From assembly GCF_026805325.1 (NCBI RefSeq), contig NZ_JAPRAT010000022.1:1-64000 (forward strand): a stretch of 64,000 bases of DNA, written 5' to 3'. Origin of the DNA: Natronobacillus azotifigens. GTDB taxonomy: Bacteria; Bacillota; Bacilli; Bacillales; Amphibacillaceae. The notes below the pieces were generated by a model. That model searched no databases. It worked only from the letters and a program-made list of their open reading frames with translations, and was not told where the DNA came from. Of the stretch, positions 8,331-17,510 are shown piece after piece; the stretch's first letter is position 1; every line of letters starts with the position of its first letter. The translations under genes and the position numbers were made by a program.

Positions 8331-10179
8331 TTTCTCCCCTTTCCTCGCGATAAATATTCAATCCATTTCTACCATTTTCCTTCTGCTGATACATTGCTAG
8401 ATCTGCTGCATGTAATAAAGCGTCCACTGTTTTCCCATCGGTAGGATAAAAACTAATACCGACACTAGCTGTTAATTGGATCTCTTTCTGATCGATAGTA
8501 ATCGGTTTTTTAATATTTTTTAATAAAGCATTGCATATCTCATAAACCTTTGAGTTAGATTCAGTCTGCAAGATTGCTACAAACTCATCGCCTGCCAACC
8601 GGTAAATTTGGATATGTTCGACTTGCTTTTCAAATTGAAGCAATCTGTTTGCAAAGTATTTTAGCAATTGATCTCCACCGCTATGTCCAAACGTATCATT
8701 TACATCTTTAAATTTATCTAAATCGATAAATAGAAGGGCAAAAAGCTCGCTATTATCAACAAGTTTTTGGATATCTTGATAAAAAGTATGACGGTTTGGT
8801 AAATTGGTTAGTTCGTCATAATGAGCAACACGAAATAGCTCTCTTTCCGAGCATACTAACTGCTCTGTTCTTTCCATCAACAATCTGTTCTTCTCATTTA
8901 ATTCAGAAAATATTCGCTTTAATTCCATTCCTACCTTTTCTACATTGTTACCCAGTTCGGAAAACTCACTAATTCTTGTTGTTCGCGCAGGTATCGTTTC
9001 CTTGGAATCCAATTTCTCTGGTAGTTCACTAGTCGTCACTGTCAAGTAATTTAGAGATCTCGTCAAAATATAATTCCCTAACGTTCCAAATAGAAAGGAA
9101 GCAGTAAATACGAACATAATTGCGATAAAATAAGTGGTTAAGCTTTCGAGACTTTTTTGAACATCTGCTCTTAACGGAATATACAAATCTACTTGTTTAT
9201 TCAAGAATGAAGTGGTTGTAACAAAATAACCATGCTTCCAGTCTCTTACACTACTACCATCCCCTCTAACCCAAAGGAACTGATCCGACTGATATGGTGC
9301 GACTACCCCTTCAACAAGTTTTTCTTGAAATCCTGAATAATCAGGCGCCTTTGGTGTCTTCATATAGACCGAATGATCTTGCGAAAAAATATAAATAAAT
9401 TGATCCGATTCACCAATAAATTGATCCAACCTGTTATTCAAATGCCCTTTTTCAATTACTGAACCTAAGTAAAGACGTTGTATTTCAACTTCATCTAACT
9501 GGTTCACACGTTCACTCAAGGTCATCTCTAATACTTGATGTCTTGTTTGGTATTGTGACAAAACATCCTCTTGCATCATCCATGCTTGTATAATCGTATG
9601 GATAATAATTGGTGTAACAGCAGAAACTACGATTATATTAAAAATAATCTGTCCAAAATACAGTCGACTCTTCCTACAAAAAAACTTCTGAATAAGCGGA
9701 ACATGTGGCAAATAGACGGCGAATATATCAGCAATCAAAGCCGCGAATAATAGTTCTACTAAAAATTGAATAAACAAAAAGGTGGAGACAGGTGTAGACC
9801 AATCATTGTAATCGATTACAAAACTCGTTATAAAGGGAACCAAAAATAATAGAATGGAACAGACAAATGTCCAAGTAAATATGTCTTTCCCTCTCTTTTC
9901 ATATAAACTACCAACAATCAATACAATGATCAAATAATAGAACGTATATGTATTTGTTGAATCAAGCATAAATGCTATCACGCTAATCAATACCCCTGAC
10001 AGCATTCCTCTTTTTAACCCCCACAATCGAAGTGCAACAAAATACCAGATACCTGCAGAATTTATTGAGATTCCAAAGACTAGTGGAAGCGTATACATTT
10101 GAGCAAGCACACCCAATATAATAATACTGAGAAATAAAACCCAATCTTTCCTTGACGATCGTGGTCTCTCTCTGTTCAT
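8314..10179 (-). CDS. Membrane diguanylate cyclase (GGDEF, AGDEF active site)
   Basis: Makes cyclic di-GMP from two GTP. It has 621 residues: about six helices in residues 13-160, another at about 178-198, an extracellular segment of about 145 residues, a helix at about 345-370, a HAMP-like and coiled-coil linker to about 450, and GGDEF at about 453-612. Active-site features present are DELTNLPNRHTF, FIDLDKFKDVNDTFGH and the signature AGDEF at 529-533; an Ala first residue is tolerated in known active cyclases. The inhibitory I-site RxxD, expected at 520-523, reads VEHI, so product inhibition through it is probably absent. First gene of an operon with the solute-binding lipoprotein, behind a c-di-GMP-I riboswitch and intrinsic terminator. 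Confidence 0.92.
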   Translation of the reverse strand: MNRERPRSSRKDWVLFLSIIILGVLAQMYTLPLVFGISINSAGIWYFVALRLWGLKRGMLSGVLISVIAFMLDSTNTYTFYYLIIVLIVGSLYEKRGKDIFTWTFVCSILLFLVPFITSFVIDYNDWSTPVSTFLFIQFLVELLFAALIADIFAVYLPHVPLIQKFFCRKSRLYFGQIIFNIIVVSAVTPIIIHTIIQAWMMQEDVLSQYQTRHQVLEMTLSERVNQLDEVEIQRLYLGSVIEKGHLNNRLDQFIGESDQFIYIFSQDHSVYMKTPKAPDYSGFQEKLVEGVVAPYQSDQFLWVRGDGSSVRDWKHGYFVTTTSFLNKQVDLYIPLRADVQKSLESLTTYFIAIMFVFTASFLFGTLGNYILTRSLNYLTVTTSELPEKLDSKETIPARTTRISEFSELGNNVEKVGMELKRIFSELNEKNRLLMERTEQLVCSERELFRVAHYDELTNLPNRHTFYQDIQKLVDNSELFALLFIDLDKFKDVNDTFGHSGGDQLLKYFANRLLQFEKQVEHIQIYRLAGDEFVAILQTESNSKVYEICNALLKNIKKPITIDQKEIQLTASVGISFYPTDGKTVDALLHAADLAMYQQKENGRNGLNIYREERGENDEKS

Positions 10180-10280
10180 TTTGTTACCTCCAATTCTAGT
10201 TGTACAGCTTTAATCTCGATACTCGTTTTATCCAGATGAATCAACATTAGTGATTGTATTACGAGACTAATCATACAAGT

Positions 10281-10312
10281 AAAAAAGCCCACTTTATAAA
10301 AGTGGACTGCCC
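10281..10312 (-). terminator. Riboswitch expression platform: terminator and antiterminator strand
   Basis: On the minus strand, GTCCACTTT and AAAGTGGGC form a 9-bp stem (one G-T pair) followed by six T, between the aptamer and the cyclase start. The adjacent GGGCAGTCC (10304-10312) can pair with GGACTACCC inside the aptamer (10330-10338) with one mismatch, the layout of a mutually exclusive antiterminator. Ligand binding would then favour termination (inference). Confidence 0.75.
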
Positions 10313-10324
10313 AGATATACACAT

Positions 10325-10412
10325 AATTCGGGTAGTCCAGCCATCATTGTAGAATGTAATCTACATTAGACCTGTGACTTTGCGTCACTATTTTTCAATA
10401 GTTTTGCCTTTT
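10325..10412 (-). promoter_or_regulatory. Class I cyclic di-GMP riboswitch (GEMM-I) aptamer
   Basis: Read on the minus strand it shows GGCAAAACTATT, GAAAAATAGTGACGCAAAG, then CAGGTCTAA and GATGGCTGG, in the order of the GEMM-I consensus (GGCAAA, GAAA tetraloop, GACGCAAAG, CCUAA receptor). It lies about 145 nt upstream of the diguanylate cyclase start and is followed by an intrinsic terminator, so it probably sets read-through into the cyclase operon. Confidence 0.9.
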
Positions 10413-10717
10413 TCCATATAGTTCAATATTATCATAAATAAGGAGATTTTCCTACTACTATTTTCTCTTAACAACACACCTTATCTTGATGAAATCACAA
10501 TACAGTTCAAATTATCTGTTTAACTATCTAAATTCTATTAAGTAATTTTAAACCAGATTGTTAAGGATCCTAACGACAATGAATTCGATGGTTTGGATAA
10601 CGACGTCATTGACGGCACATGACTAGTAGAATCGTTAATACTCAAAAGAACTTTTCGTCAGCATTTTACGGATGAATATTACAATAACGTTAAAAAAATT
10701 ACAATTGGATGAAATGT

Positions 10718-10743
10718 GATTAGGCTACTTCCTATCCGGGTAT
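10718..10743 (+). promoter_or_regulatory. Candidate sigma-B promoter for the small lipoprotein
   Basis: GATTAG, 14 bp, GGGTAT resembles the general-stress consensus GTTTAA-N12/14-GGGTAT with a perfect -10. It is about 35 bp before the start codon. The rest of 10433-10717 has no convincing gene; a short acidic frame ending at 10621 is listed under the rejected items. Confidence 0.35.
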
Positions 10744-10777
10744 TGTAATTCTAACAACAATTAAGGAGGTTTTTTAC

Positions 10778-10933
10778 ATGAAAAAGAAAGTTTTAATGAC
10801 TCTTGGTACATTTGCAGTATCTGTCGGATTATTAGCAGGTTGTAATGGCGAAGTTGAGGATCCTGTAGAAACTCCACCAACGGAAGATCCTGTCGAAGAT
10901 CCAGCGGGAGAAACAGAAAATGATAGTTTATAA
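10778..10933 (+). CDS. Small acidic lipoprotein, 51 residues
   Basis: An ATG preceded by TTAAGGAGGT opens a 51-residue frame. It begins MKKKVLMTLGTFAVSVGLL with lipobox LLAGC, so the Cys at about 22 is lipidated and the mature part is only about 30 residues, rich in Glu, Asp and Pro (two DPVE repeats). Similar tiny acidic lipoproteins are common in Bacillaceae, with no known job. A strong terminator follows at 10971, and a candidate sigma-B promoter lies upstream, which would make it a stress protein (inference). Confidence 0.8.
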   Translation: MKKKVLMTLGTFAVSVGLLAGCNGEVEDPVETPPTEDPVEDPAGETENDSL

Positions 10934-10970
10934 GAAAGTTTGATTTTTCAACCTTCCTATACTAATAAAA

Positions 10971-11002
10971 GAATGCTCTCATTTACAAGAGCATTCTTTT
11001 TT
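10971..11002 (+). terminator. Terminator of the small lipoprotein gene
   Basis: GAATGCTCT and AGAGCATTC form a 9-bp stem followed by a T-run on the plus strand; it may also serve the convergent ATP-grasp gene. Confidence 0.85.
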
Positions 11003-11014
11003 GGTTATTTCAAT

Positions 11015-11920
11015 TTAAGAATTTTTCGTTAGCTGTACTTTAATATATTGTAAGATATCCTTTGTTACATCAACCCTAGTACAATCGAAAATGTTCTTAA
11101 TGTGCGCATTGGAATTAACTTCGCAGATGATAGGCTCCCCATTTTTCCCAAAAAGTAGATCCACGCCAGAAAAATCTGCCCCTGTTGCCAATGATGCTTG
11201 AATAGCTAATTTTTTAAAAGATTCAGGAGGATCAACTGCTTCCATCTTTCCACCATTCGTTACATTCGCACGAAAATCTTCTATCGAACTACGCATCATC
11301 GAAGCAACTACTTTATCACCGACAATATGGATCCGAATGTCACGTCCTACACTACTTTCAATGAGCGTTTGATACAAATGAGGGATATGTAGTAAATCCC
11401 GATTTTTCTCTTCAAGTTCTTTACGATTTTTCACTAAATAAACTTGTGCACCAAATGAACCATACGCTTCTTTCACGATCATAGGATAGCTTAATTCTTT
11501 TTCAATAAAATCGAGAAATGCTGCATCAGCTTCTACATTTCCAGGAAAAATCATTGGTGCAAAAATGGTATTTGGAATTGGTAAGTTATGTTGAGCTAAT
11601 ATTTGGTACATCGTAATTTTATTATCACAGATATCAATTGTTTCTTTTGAATTAAAGACAGGGATCCCTAAACGCTCAAATTGGTCGGCAAGACGGATAT
11701 CTTTATCTAAAAACAAGACAAAATCAGGGTTGTTTTTTTGACCATCTACAAACAATTGATTTTCCTTTATAAATGCATATACCTCTGTATTTTTTATAGA
11801 TGTTACTTCCATATTAATAGATTGTCCTGCTTGCTCGTACCAACGATTCATCTCCGTAAACTTTTTTGAGATCAGTCCTGCATTATAAATCAACCAACCA
11901 GAATAGCTCATCCTGTTCAT
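11015..11920 (-). CDS. RimK-like ATP-grasp ligase
   Basis: ATP-grasp enzyme of 301 residues that would join an amino acid to a carboxylate, as RimK does with glutamate; the true substrate is unknown. The N-terminal domain (1-95) is followed by the ATP-grasp core: SYPMIVKEAYGSFGAQVYLV holds the ATP-binding Lys and glycine loop, YQTLIESSVGRDIRIHIVG the adenine and second loop, and GADFSGVDLLFG plus IICEVNSNAH the metal-binding acidic and Asn residues. The length fits the family. It stands alone, with no partner that would reveal the peptide or protein being modified. Confidence 0.85.
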   Translation of the reverse strand: MNRMSYSGWLIYNAGLISKKFTEMNRWYEQAGQSINMEVTSIKNTEVYAFIKENQLFVDGQKNNPDFVLFLDKDIRLADQFERLGIPVFNSKETIDICDNKITMYQILAQHNLPIPNTIFAPMIFPGNVEADAAFLDFIEKELSYPMIVKEAYGSFGAQVYLVKNRKELEEKNRDLLHIPHLYQTLIESSVGRDIRIHIVGDKVVASMMRSSIEDFRANVTNGGKMEAVDPPESFKKLAIQASLATGADFSGVDLLFGKNGEPIICEVNSNAHIKNIFDCTRVDVTKDILQYIKVQLTKNS

Positions 11921-11995
11921 CCTTTCTCTGTCTGCAATCTATATGTTAGATTATCTGACATATATAGTTACTTTTTTACTTTTTTAAGAAATTCT

Positions 11996-12025
11996 TTCGA
12001 CAATTTTTTCATTAAGTGCTAAAAT
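11996..12025 (+). promoter_or_regulatory. Probable sigma-A promoter with overlapping Spo0A-like box
   Basis: TCGACA, 17 bp, TAAAAT is a fair sigma-A promoter for the chemoreceptor. Its -35 lies within TTCGACA, the Spo0A box heptamer, so the box and promoter cannot be told apart on sequence alone. Confidence 0.5.
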
Positions 12026-12056
12026 TATATAGATAATCAAAGAGGGGATGAAGAAC

Positions 12057-13838
12057 GTGAAAAAAATTAGACAGATAAAAGTAAAATTACCACTTTTTAT
12101 GGTCGTGTTACTAGTATTGCCCAGCCTTATTACTGGATACATAGCATATCACCAAACAGCAATACTTGAACGTGTTAACATTGAAAAAGAAGAGCTTGAA
12201 ACATTAGGGTCTAAATATGAAAATATTTTTAACACGTACGAAGAATTCATTGAGGAACTTAGTCAAGATGAGGAGTTAAACTATGCTAACGTCTCTGTTA
12301 CCGATGAATCTACCAGTGCACTAAGTAATATGCCTTTAGCTAATGATCCAGCGTTAACTTATCATTATGAACAATACTTATCCACACTATCTTCTGATAG
12401 AGATTATATCATTAATTTATTTCTCGGAACAACAGAAGGCGCAATATATCTAGATAATATACCCGATGTAGACTTAATTGGCTATGATCCTAGAAACGCA
12501 GATTGGTATAATGAGGCACTTAGTAATCGAGGAGAAGTTATTTGGACCTCGCCATACATAGATACAGCGACAGGCGAATCAGTCATATCTGCCGCAAGAA
12601 CAGTAGCTGGTGAAGATGGACAAACAATCGGAGTAATTGGTCTTGATTTCGATATGTCACACTTAGCAGGGATGATTCGTCAAGATATTCTCATTTCAAA
12701 TATGTTAACTGTTGCAGTTGCAACGATCATCGGGCTATTCATTGTTATATTCTTTACAAAAACACTTCTTCTCAACATGAAGAAGATTAGTGATGAAATG
12801 AAGCGTTTAGCTGAAGGAGATCTAACAGGTGAAGCAGTGCAAGTAAAAGGAAAAGATGAATTTAATGATCTGGCTGCTGCAGTTAATCAAATGAAGCAAA
12901 ATCTGACTTCGATGATTGGGAAAATAATGACCGCAACTGATCAAGTAACAGAACAAAGTGATACGTTATCAAAATCTGCTGATCAAGTAAAAGAAGGTAG
13001 TGAACAGATTGCTGCTACAATGGAGGAACTTTCATCAGGGAGCGAATCACAAGCTAATAGTGCGTCCCATTTAGCAACAATGATGGAAAAATACAATCAT
13101 AGTATTATTACGGCTTCTAATAATAGTGAAAAAATTGCAGATAATTCAAATCAAGTAATGGCATTAAGTACTGATGGTGCGAAACAAATAAAACTGTCTG
13201 TTGATCAAATGCAATCCATTCACAAGATTGTTCGAGATTCTTTCTCTAAAGTACAAGGGTTAGATAAGAAATCACAAGAGATTGGAAAAATTGTTGCCGT
13301 GATTCAAGAAATTGCTGATCAAACAAACTTACTAGCTTTAAATGCAGCGATCGAAGCTGCTCGTGCAGGGGAAGAAGGAAAAGGTTTTGCTGTAGTTGCA
13401 GATGAAGTAAGAAAATTAGCTGAACAGGTTAGTAATTCTGTAACAGACATTTCTGGAATTATTCAATCCATTCAGGTTGAATCCAGTCAAGTAGCACAGT
13501 CACTTGAAACAGGATATCAAGAGGTGGATAAAGGTTCTGAGCAAATCGAATCTACCGGCGAGTCTTTCCAAAATATTAACACGTCCATTTCTGAGATGGT
13601 GGAAAAAGTTGAATCGATTGTATCCGAGCTAAATACTATAGCAAATGAAAGTAAGGAAATGAATAAATCTGTGGACGAGATCGCTTCTATTTCACAAGAA
13701 TCTGCCGCAGCAGTAGAGGAGACTGCAGCATCGGCTGAAGAAACAAATAGCTCCATGGAAGAAGTCTCAAAGAGTGCAGAAGAATTATCGGAGTTAGCCG
13801 AAGTGTTAGAAGGTCAAGTGAAACAATTCAATCTATAA
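12057..13838 (+). CDS. Methyl-accepting chemotaxis protein, Cache type
   Basis: Transmembrane chemoreceptor that signals through CheW/CheA to the flagellar motor. A first helix at about 10-32 is followed by a double-Cache-like extracellular sensor to about 212 ([44 protein letters not shown]), a second helix, HAMP, and a long signalling helix bundle. The tip sequence [20 protein letters not shown] is nearly invariant in MCPs. A GTG at 12057 is preferred because AGAGGGG lies about 10 nt before it; the in-frame ATG at 12048 touches that ribosome site. Cache receptors often bind amino or organic acids; the ligand here is unknown. Confidence 0.93.
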   Translation: MKKIRQIKVKLPLFMVVLLVLPSLITGYIAYHQTAILERVNIEKEELETLGSKYENIFNTYEEFIEELSQDEELNYANVSVTDESTSALSNMPLANDPALTYHYEQYLSTLSSDRDYIINLFLGTTEGAIYLDNIPDVDLIGYDPRNADWYNEALSNRGEVIWTSPYIDTATGESVISAARTVAGEDGQTIGVIGLDFDMSHLAGMIRQDILISNMLTVAVATIIGLFIVIFFTKTLLLNMKKISDEMKRLAEGDLTGEAVQVKGKDEFNDLAAAVNQMKQNLTSMIGKIMTATDQVTEQSDTLSKSADQVKEGSEQIAATMEELSSGSESQANSASHLATMMEKYNHSIITASNNSEKIADNSNQVMALSTDGAKQIKLSVDQMQSIHKIVRDSFSKVQGLDKKSQEIGKIVAVIQEIADQTNLLALNAAIEAARAGEEGKGFAVVADEVRKLAEQVSNSVTDISGIIQSIQVESSQVAQSLETGYQEVDKGSEQIESTGESFQNINTSISEMVEKVESIVSELNTIANESKEMNKSVDEIASISQESAAAVEETAASAEETNSSMEEVSKSAEELSELAEVLEGQVKQFNL

Positions 13839-13847
13839 TTTTCAGAG

Positions 13848-13884
13848 GGACGCGGATGATATTATTACATCCGCGTCCTTTTTT
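13848..13884 (+). terminator. Terminator of the chemoreceptor gene
   Basis: GGACGCGGATG and CATCCGCGTCC form a perfect 11-bp stem followed by TTTTTT. Confidence 0.92.
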
Positions 13885-13960
13885 GTGAAATACGTTAGGA
13901 GGGCGGACGAACCATTGGGAGGAATGCAGTTTCTGGTATTGTAAACATTTTTTGAGAATT

Positions 13961-14294
13961 TAATCGCATCTTTTCCGATTTATTCGCATTCTCTGCGATT
14001 TATTCGCATCTTTTCCGATTTGTTCGCATTCTCCGCGATTTGTTCGCATCTTTTCTGATTTGTTCGCAATCTCTACGATTTGTTCGCATCTTTTCCGATT
14101 TATTCGCATTCTCTACGATTTGTTCGCATCTTTTCCGATTTATTCGCATTCTCTACGATTTGTTCGCATCTTTTCCGATTTGTTCGCATCTTTTCCGATT
14201 TATTCGCATTCTCCGCGATTTGTTCGCATCTTTTCTGATTTATTCGCATTCTCTACGATTTGTTCGCATCTTTTCCGATTTATTCGCATTCTCC
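13961..14294. repeat. 20-bp tandem array with alternating A/B units
   Basis: Sixteen complete 20-bp units and one partial one with exact period. Two types alternate: A = TRTTCGCATCTTTTCCGATT and B = TRTTCGCATTCTCTACGATT, giving a 40-bp higher-order period that breaks once (two A units in a row at 14161-14200). There are no spacers, so it is not a CRISPR array. Long frames run through it only because the units lack stops. It lies between the chemoreceptor terminator and the Gfo/Idh/MocA gene. Confidence 0.95.
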
Positions 14295-14437
14295 ACTATA
14301 TGCTTCCTTCTTTAGAAATTAACTGCACTTCTTATTTGTGCACACTCTATACAATCACATCAACAGTTCTAATGACACTTACCTTTCCTGTATGGTAAGA
14401 TGAAAACGATATCAATAATAAAGGAGTGATCATTTTC

Positions 14438-15427
14438 ATGACACAAGTACGTTGGGGAATCATGAGTACGGCTGGAATTGCTCAATTTGAATTAATTCCT
14501 GCTTTTCAACGCGCAACAAATGCAGAAGTAGTTGCTATTTCCAGTTTAAGCGGAAAAGCACAGGAAGTGGCCGAACAATTTCATATTGCTAAGGCCTATG
14601 ACAGTTATACGGAAATGCTAAATGATTCAGAAATCGATGCAGTTTATATTCCCTTACCTAACCACTTACACAAAGAATGGGTAATAAAAGCAGCTGAACA
14701 AAAAAAGCATATTTTATGTGAAAAGCCCGCAGCGTTAACAGAGGCTGACATTAAGGATATGGAGCAAGCTTGTGCAGAGAACAATGTAATTTTTATGGAA
14801 GCATATATGTATCACTTCCACCCACAACATCACCGTGTCCGTGAATTGATTAAAGATAATGAAATTGGTGAAGTAAAATTGTTTAAAGGTAGCTTCTCCT
14901 TTCATTTAACCGATCGAAAGACTAATATTCGATTGGACAAGGATTTGGGTGGAGGAAGTTTGTATGATGTTGGTTGCTACAATATCCATGCCATGCGAAA
15001 CATTCTACAAATGGAACCGATCGCTGTCACTACACACGCAAAAATTGATCCAGAATATCAAGTAGAAACGTCGTCTGTCACCTATTGCGAATTCGAAAAG
15101 GATATATCGGCCGTATTAGATAGTAGTTTTGATGTGGCTTGGCGTGATGAATATGAGGTAATTGGTACAGAAGGTAGAATCATTGTTCCTCATGCCTACC
15201 GTCCAGATCTTGGAGGAGGCGGTGGGGTAATTATTATTGATAAAGGAAACATTCGTAGAACAGAGACTGTCGTTACTGACCAGTATCGTGACCAAGTAGA
15301 GAATATCTCTTTCGCAATTATAAATAACACCGAGCCATTGATTGATTTTGATAATACTAGAAACAACACAAAAGTAATCGAAGCCTGTTTGCAATCCATC
15401 GAAACAGGTGGAAAAGTTTATTTGTAA
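14438..15427 (+). CDS. Gfo/Idh/MocA family oxidoreductase
   Basis: NAD(P)-dependent dehydrogenase of 329 residues, probably acting on a sugar or inositol-like polyol. It has an N-terminal Rossmann domain (RWGIMSTAGIAQFELIPAF), the HILCEKPAA motif with the catalytic-site Lys, and MEAYMYHFHPQH. The C-terminal half contains GGGSLYDVGCYNIH, with the usual conserved Asp and His. The first in-frame start (GTG at 14426) abuts AAGGAG, so ATG 14438, about 11 nt downstream, fits better. It has no operon partners, so the substrate cannot be read from context. Confidence 0.9.
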   Translation: MTQVRWGIMSTAGIAQFELIPAFQRATNAEVVAISSLSGKAQEVAEQFHIAKAYDSYTEMLNDSEIDAVYIPLPNHLHKEWVIKAAEQKKHILCEKPAALTEADIKDMEQACAENNVIFMEAYMYHFHPQHHRVRELIKDNEIGEVKLFKGSFSFHLTDRKTNIRLDKDLGGGSLYDVGCYNIHAMRNILQMEPIAVTTHAKIDPEYQVETSSVTYCEFEKDISAVLDSSFDVAWRDEYEVIGTEGRIIVPHAYRPDLGGGGGVIIIDKGNIRRTETVVTDQYRDQVENISFAIINNTEPLIDFDNTRNNTKVIEACLQSIETGGKVYL

Positions 15428-15449
15428 AATTAAGAAGTTATATTTTGTA

Positions 15450-15493
15450 AGGGTCTGATGGTGACAATCGAACGCTTGTCACCATCAGACCCT
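15450..15493. terminator. Long perfect inverted repeat after the oxidoreductase
   Basis: AGGGTCTGATGGTGACA and TGTCACCATCAGACCCT form a perfect 17-bp stem with a 10-nt loop. There is no T-run, so its role as terminator is assumed from its position between convergent genes. The GGTGACA core resembles the hairpin at 50200. Confidence 0.6.
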
Positions 15494-15546
15494 ACTGTTA
15501 TACTAAAAAATCTTTTGCATCTATATTAAAGATAAAAAAATTACAC

Positions 15547-16095
15547 CTATAATAATGCTTGAACATCCTTCTCAAATTCAAACGGCTCGTCCGTTGGTTC
15601 AAAACGTTTCACTACTTGTCCATCGCGATCAATTAGAAATTTTGTAAAATTCCACTTAATATCATCACCGATTACCCATTCCGGATAACGATCAGAAATT
15701 ATTTTTTTCAATAACTTTCCATTCATGGTAGACTCATCAAAGCCTTGGAATGGCTGTTCTTTTTTCAAAAATTGAAAAATTGGATTTGCTCGTTTCCCAT
15801 TAACATCAACTTTACTAAAAATCGGAAAATTCACTCCATAATTCAATTTACAAAATTCAGCTGCTTCTTCATTTGTTCCAGGTTCTTGTGCGTTAAACTG
15901 GTTACAAGGAAAGCCTAAAATCGTTAATCCATCGGCTTGATACTTATCATATAATTTCTGTAAGTCCTCAAACTGTGGTGTGAAATCACACTTACTTGCA
16001 GTATTCACCACTAACATGACGTTTCCTTTATAGTTATGTAACGATACTGGTTCCCCATTTGTTTTTAATGCTTCATAATCATAAATGTTTACCAT
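15547..16095 (-). CDS. Glutathione peroxidase-like thiol peroxidase
   Basis: Cytoplasmic peroxidase of the BsaA/GPx family that reduces hydroperoxides, in bacilli with thioredoxin-type or bacillithiol reductants rather than glutathione. The peroxidatic Cys lies in [13 protein letters not shown], the resolving-type motif in [15 protein letters not shown], and the catalytic Trp-Asn pair in [11 protein letters not shown]. Its length is standard. A GGGGAG ribosome site supports the ATG at 16095 rather than the one three codons earlier. Confidence 0.93.
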   Translation of the reverse strand: MVNIYDYEALKTNGEPVSLHNYKGNVMLVVNTASKCDFTPQFEDLQKLYDKYQADGLTILGFPCNQFNAQEPGTNEEAAEFCKLNYGVNFPIFSKVDVNGKRANPIFQFLKKEQPFQGFDESTMNGKLLKKIISDRYPEWVIGDDIKWNFTKFLIDRDGQVVKRFEPTDEPFEFEKDVQALL

Positions 16096-16203
16096 AAAAA
16101 TCATCTCCCCATTTAAATCGAACGTGTATACTTATTATACGGACATTCCATCCAAATAGAAAAGATAATGCTTACGCTACTTAATTTTAGAAATAGCTAT
16201 ATG

Positions 16204-16366
16204 CAAAAGTGAATCTTTAAGCATGGGGGCTTTTAAAGTATTGCCCCACTAATTGTAAGACTTCAAGCAAGACCTAAAGGCATTTGAACCCACGGGGTGC
16301 CACTAGTATCCGTTTCTCTTTCTTAACTTGATGTTTTGAAGAGGGAGTATTACGACTTTGTTCCAA
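16204..16366 (+). repeat. Decayed two-hairpin element (copy C)
   Basis: The order of blocks is preserved but with many changes: AGCATGGGGGCTTTTAAAG, GCCCCACTAATTGT, GACCTAAAGGC, ACGGGGTGCCACTAG, and GTTTTGAAGAGGGAGTATTA. No ATAAA borders remain. Confidence 0.7.
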
Positions 16367-16373
16367 AATCACG

Positions 16374-16410
16374 AAAAGTGTCCAGCCATTTCTATAGCTG
16401 AACACTTTTT
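16374..16410 (-). terminator. Terminator of the phosphofructokinase gene
   Basis: AAAAGTGTCCAGC and GCTGAACACTTTT form a long stem with T-rich flanks on both strands, directly after the stop. Confidence 0.8.
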
Positions 16411-17367
16411 TTAAATAAGATCATGAAAAATTTGATATAACTGACTGTCAATTGTATTTTTTGCAGCAAATATTTCTTCGAATGTATGATAAGTAATTTC
16501 ATTCTTCTCCATACCTAGGGCCACACCAGAAATATCTTGTTTGATCAGATCAATAACTTTGTGCCCCATACGACTCGTAAAAATACGATCAAATGCTGTT
16601 GGGGTACCGCCACGTTGAATATGCCCCAACACAGTTGGTTTTGTATCCAAGTTCGTTAATTCTTTTATTTTTTTTGCTACTTCATCCGCTTTACCTGCAC
16701 CTTCAGCAACTATAACGATGCTATGCGTTTTTCCACGATCAAACCCTGCTCTTAATTTCGCTGCAATTCCCTCAATATCAGCTTCTACCTCAGGAACAAG
16801 AATGGCGTCGACCCCACTTGAAATGCCTGCCTGTAATGCAATATCTCCACAAGACCTTCCCATTGCTTCGATTACACTTACTCGTTCATGACTACTCATT
16901 GTGTCACGAAGGTTACTTATCGCATTGGTTACCACATTAAGTGTTGTATCAAACCCAATCGTATAATCCGTTAACGGAATATCATTATCGATCGTGCCAG
17001 GCAAACCATATGTTTTAATTCCTTGTTGGTGTAAAACTTCTGCCCCTTTATAACTACCGTCCCCCCCAATGACAACTAAGTAGTCAATTCCTCTCTCAGC
17101 TAAATTAGCAATTGCTTTTTTTTGACCTTCTTTTGTTTTAAATTTTTCTGAACGAGCAGATTGCAAAAAAGTTCCTCCGCGATATAAGATATCACTTACT
17201 TCTTTTGACCCTAAAGGGATAAAATCATTATCCATCAAGCCTTTAAATCCTCTTTTCACACCTAACATTTCATAACCATTAGCAAGTCCAGTTCGAACAA
17301 CTGCGCGAATCGCACTATTCATTCCTTGCGAATCTCCACCAGAAGTTAACACAGCTATTTTTTTCAA
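16411..17367 (-). CDS. pfkA: ATP-dependent 6-phosphofructokinase
   Basis: Glycolytic enzyme converting fructose 6-phosphate and ATP to fructose 1,6-bisphosphate. Present are the ATP-site LTSGGDSQGMN, the GGDGSYKGA loop, the catalytic GTIDNDIPLTDYTIGFDT, the substrate-site EAMGRSCGDIAL and LGHIQRGGTPTAFDR. The start is read as TTG 17367 (protein beginning MKKIAVLTSGGD), with AAAGG seven to eight bases upstream; a longer frame from 17406 has no ribosome site. In Bacillus pfkA normally lies with pyk and accDA; here it is alone, so this may be a second copy. Confidence 0.92.
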   Translation of the reverse strand: MKKIAVLTSGGDSQGMNSAIRAVVRTGLANGYEMLGVKRGFKGLMDNDFIPLGSKEVSDILYRGGTFLQSARSEKFKTKEGQKKAIANLAERGIDYLVVIGGDGSYKGAEVLHQQGIKTYGLPGTIDNDIPLTDYTIGFDTTLNVVTNAISNLRDTMSSHERVSVIEAMGRSCGDIALQAGISSGVDAILVPEVEADIEGIAAKLRAGFDRGKTHSIVIVAEGAGKADEVAKKIKELTNLDTKPTVLGHIQRGGTPTAFDRIFTSRMGHKVIDLIKQDISGVALGMEKNEITYHTFEEIFAAKNTIDSQLYQIFHDLI

Positions 17368-17510
17368 TCGTATCATCCTTTCTTTCTGTATATATGTTCC
17401 CAACAACCTCTTTGTATAACCATCATATTTTTTTTATTATATCATACCTTAAGAACTTTACCATATATAAGAAAGTTATTTTTTGTACGTATAAGTTTAG
17501 CAGCAATAAT

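Noticed and set aside
10560-10621. Short acidic frame ending NDVIDGT before the small lipoprotein gene
   Set aside because: No start codon or ribosome site; could be a remnant of a lost gene but too short to claim.
13961-14294. CRISPR array
   Set aside because: Units are contiguous with no unique spacers, and no cas genes are nearby.
14040-14398. Two overlapping frames through the 20-bp array coding for repeated FxSDLF-type peptides
   Set aside because: They exist only because the repeat units lack stop codons; there is no ribosome site, and three frames give similar low-complexity peptides.
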